The notes under the pieces were generated by a model. That model was not told the DNA's origin and made no database searches. It worked only from the letters and a program-made list of their open reading frames with translations. The position numbers were made by a program, and so were the translations under genes. 64,000 nucleotides of DNA from contig JBCBBH010000002.1 in NCBI GenBank assembly GCA_038531945.1, positions 62,001-126,000 of the forward strand, read 5' to 3'. This DNA is from CALBPI01 sp038531945. GTDB taxonomy: Bacteria > Pseudomonadota > Gammaproteobacteria > Steroidobacterales > Woeseiaceae. Shown one piece after another: positions 62,720-64,000 of the stretch (its first letter is position 1; each line of letters opens with the position of its first letter).

Positions 62720-63628
62720 ATGAGCCAGGCACAAACAGTACAACCCGTAAAGGTCAATCCGACGCCGCCCGACGGCAAGGGGTCGGTGCAAGTGCATCTC
62801 GATCCGGACATGAAAATTGACGGTGCGAAGGTCTTCGCCGTCTACGGCAAAGGTGGCATCGGCAAGAGCACTACCTCCTCGAACCTGTCCGCTGCGTTCT
62901 CGCAGCTCGGCAAACGCGTGCTCCAAATCGGTTGCGACCCAAAGCACGACTCGACGTTCACGTTGACCAAGTGTCTCGTGCCAACAGTCATCGATGTGCT
63001 CGAGTCGGTTGAGTTTCATACGGAAGAGCTTCGTGTGGACGATTTCGTCTACGAGGGCTACAACGGCGTCATGTGTGTCGAAGCGGGCGGTCCGCCGGCA
63101 GGCACAGGTTGCGGCGGTTACGTCGTCGGCCAGACCGTTCGACTGTTGAAGCAACACCACCTGCTTGAAGATACCGATGTCGTGATTTTCGATGTCCTCG
63201 GTGATGTTGTGTGCGGTGGTTTTGCCGCACCACTGCAGCACGCAGATCGCGCGCTGATCGTAACGGCGAACGATTTCGACTCGATCTTCGCGATGAATCG
63301 AATCGTGGCTGCAATTGGAGCGAAATCGAAAAACTACAACGTCCGCCTCGGCGGTGTGATCGCGAATCGCAGTGCTGGAACGGATCAGATCGACGGATTC
63401 AACGAACGAATCGGTCTGGAGCGAGTTGCGCACTTCCCCGACCTGGATGTGATCCGACAGAGCCGACTCAAGAAGTCGACGTTGTTTGAAATGCCAAGTT
63501 CGCCGGAGCTGGAGGCGGTCAAGGAAGAGTATCTGCAGCTGGCGCAAAGACTCTGGGACGGCACCGAGCCGCAGGTCGCTACGCCAATGAAAGATCGAGA
63601 GATATTCGATTTTCTGGGGTTTGACTAA
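62720..63628 (+). CDS. bchL: Dark-operative protochlorophyllide reductase iron protein
   Basis: About 302 residues, NifH-like ATPase: P-loop YGKGGIGKSTTSSNLS, switch regions around GCDPKHDSTFT and DVVCGGFAAPLQHADRALIVT; the bridging 4Fe-4S cluster ligands are in AGGPPAGTGCGG and DVVCGGF. Feeds electrons to BchNB in an ATP-dependent way. ATG 62720 has AAGGA 9 bases upstream; ATG 62681 overlapping the bchB stop would add 13 residues. Confidence 0.95.
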   Translation: MSQAQTVQPVKVNPTPPDGKGSVQVHLDPDMKIDGAKVFAVYGKGGIGKSTTSSNLSAAFSQLGKRVLQIGCDPKHDSTFTLTKCLVPTVIDVLESVEFHTEELRVDDFVYEGYNGVMCVEAGGPPAGTGCGGYVVGQTVRLLKQHHLLEDTDVVIFDVLGDVVCGGFAAPLQHADRALIVTANDFDSIFAMNRIVAAIGAKSKNYNVRLGGVIANRSAGTDQIDGFNERIGLERVAHFPDLDVIRQSRLKKSTLFEMPSSPELEAVKEEYLQLAQRLWDGTEPQVATPMKDREIFDFLGFD

Positions 63629-64000
63629 TGGCTGACGTGAGCTATGAAGAGACCCGGGAGCGACTAACCACCTATTTCGACGATACGGCCGCCGATCAAT
63701 GGGCTCGATTGACGTCGGATGAACCGGTGGGTCGTGTACGTGCCACCGTCCGCGCTGGTCGCGATGAGATGCGGAGTAAATTGCTCAGCTGGTTGCCGCA
63801 CGACATGCGAGGGGCACGCCTCTTGGATGCGGGTTGTGGCACTGGTGCGTTGGCGACAATCGCCGCGGCGCGCGGCGCTGACGTTGTTGCGGTCGATGTG
63901 TCATCCACGCTCATCGCGTTGGCCGCGGATCGCGCACCGTCGATTCCAGGCGAGGGCAGTATCACGTTTCTCGTCGGCGATATGGCAGATCCGGACCTCG
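63628..64000 (+). CDS. bchM: Magnesium protoporphyrin O-methyltransferase, 5' part
   Basis: Open to the right edge, 124 complete codons. The SAM-binding motif LLDAGCGTGALATIAAARGADVVAVDVS and the N-terminal YFDDTAADQWARLTSDEPVGRVRATVRAGRD are typical of BchM. It methylates Mg-protoporphyrin IX from BchH/BchI/BchD. Start overlaps the bchL stop by one base (TAATG). The 3' end is outside. Confidence 0.92.
   Translation, partial: MADVSYEETRERLTTYFDDTAADQWARLTSDEPVGRVRATVRAGRDEMRSKLLSWLPHDMRGARLLDAGCGTGALATIAAARGADVVAVDVSSTLIALAADRAPSIPGEGSITFLVGDMADPDL

Overview
The window comes from a gammaproteobacterium, probably an aerobic or facultative anoxygenic phototroph. The gammaproteobacterial signs are the gene orders miaB-phoH-ybeY-corC-lnt, leuS-lptE, and uvrA divergent from an MFS gene followed by ssb, together with a PqiABC set. 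Phototrophy is shown by part of a photosynthesis gene cluster at the right end. The family or genus cannot be fixed from the sequence alone.

Layout. 1-3.5 kb: a split PqiA (two genes), PqiB and PqiC, a putative envelope lipid transport system. 3.5-5.1 kb: an FMN reductase and an HXXEE membrane protein. 5.1-7.1 kb: a Zur-box-like palindrome, a COG0523 metallochaperone GTPase and a DUF1826 protein, closed by a strong bidirectional terminator. 7.1-17.3 kb: accessory genes (Asp-box propeller protein, DUF5671 pair, hydrolase lipoprotein, PD40 protein, DUF427, aldose epimerase, and a LysR regulator divergent from AhpD-like and PPOX genes). 17.3-25.9 kb: one giant gene for a surface protein with about 5 kb of acidic Asp-Gly (thrombospondin type 3-like) repeats and a C-terminal OmpA module that has its own apparent ribosome binding site and signal peptide. 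26.1-28.8 kb: a 7TM-AraC regulator and an S41-like protein. 28.8-40.4 kb: housekeeping genes (uvrA, ssb, miaB, phoH, ybeY, corC, lnt) with an MFS, a VOC and a JmjC-like gene. 40.4-47.6 kb: a tightly overlapped MoxR/DUF58/DUF4350/DUF4129/SpoIIM/RDD operon on the minus strand. 47.8-51.9 kb: leuS, lptE and two unrecognised genes.

52-64 kb is the photosynthesis part: a lipoprotein HiPIP (likely electron carrier), then on the minus strand aerR, ppsR, bchG, a PucC-like transporter, bchP and tspO, and divergently bchF, bchN, bchB, bchL and bchM (cut by the window edge). BchN, BchB and BchL form the dark-operative protochlorophyllide reductase; BchM and BchF act in the bacteriochlorophyll core pathway; BchG and BchP finish the pigment tail; the PucC-like protein probably helps deliver pigment to light-harvesting complexes. 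PpsR (repressor) and AerR (B12-binding antirepressor) probably control both arms: motifs of the PpsR type (YGT-N12-ACR) overlap candidate promoters between aerR and bchF and upstream of bchG. bchH, usually between bchB and bchL, is absent at that place.

No tRNA, rRNA, CRISPR array, insertion sequence or integrase was seen. No intergenic stretch exceeds 300 bases.
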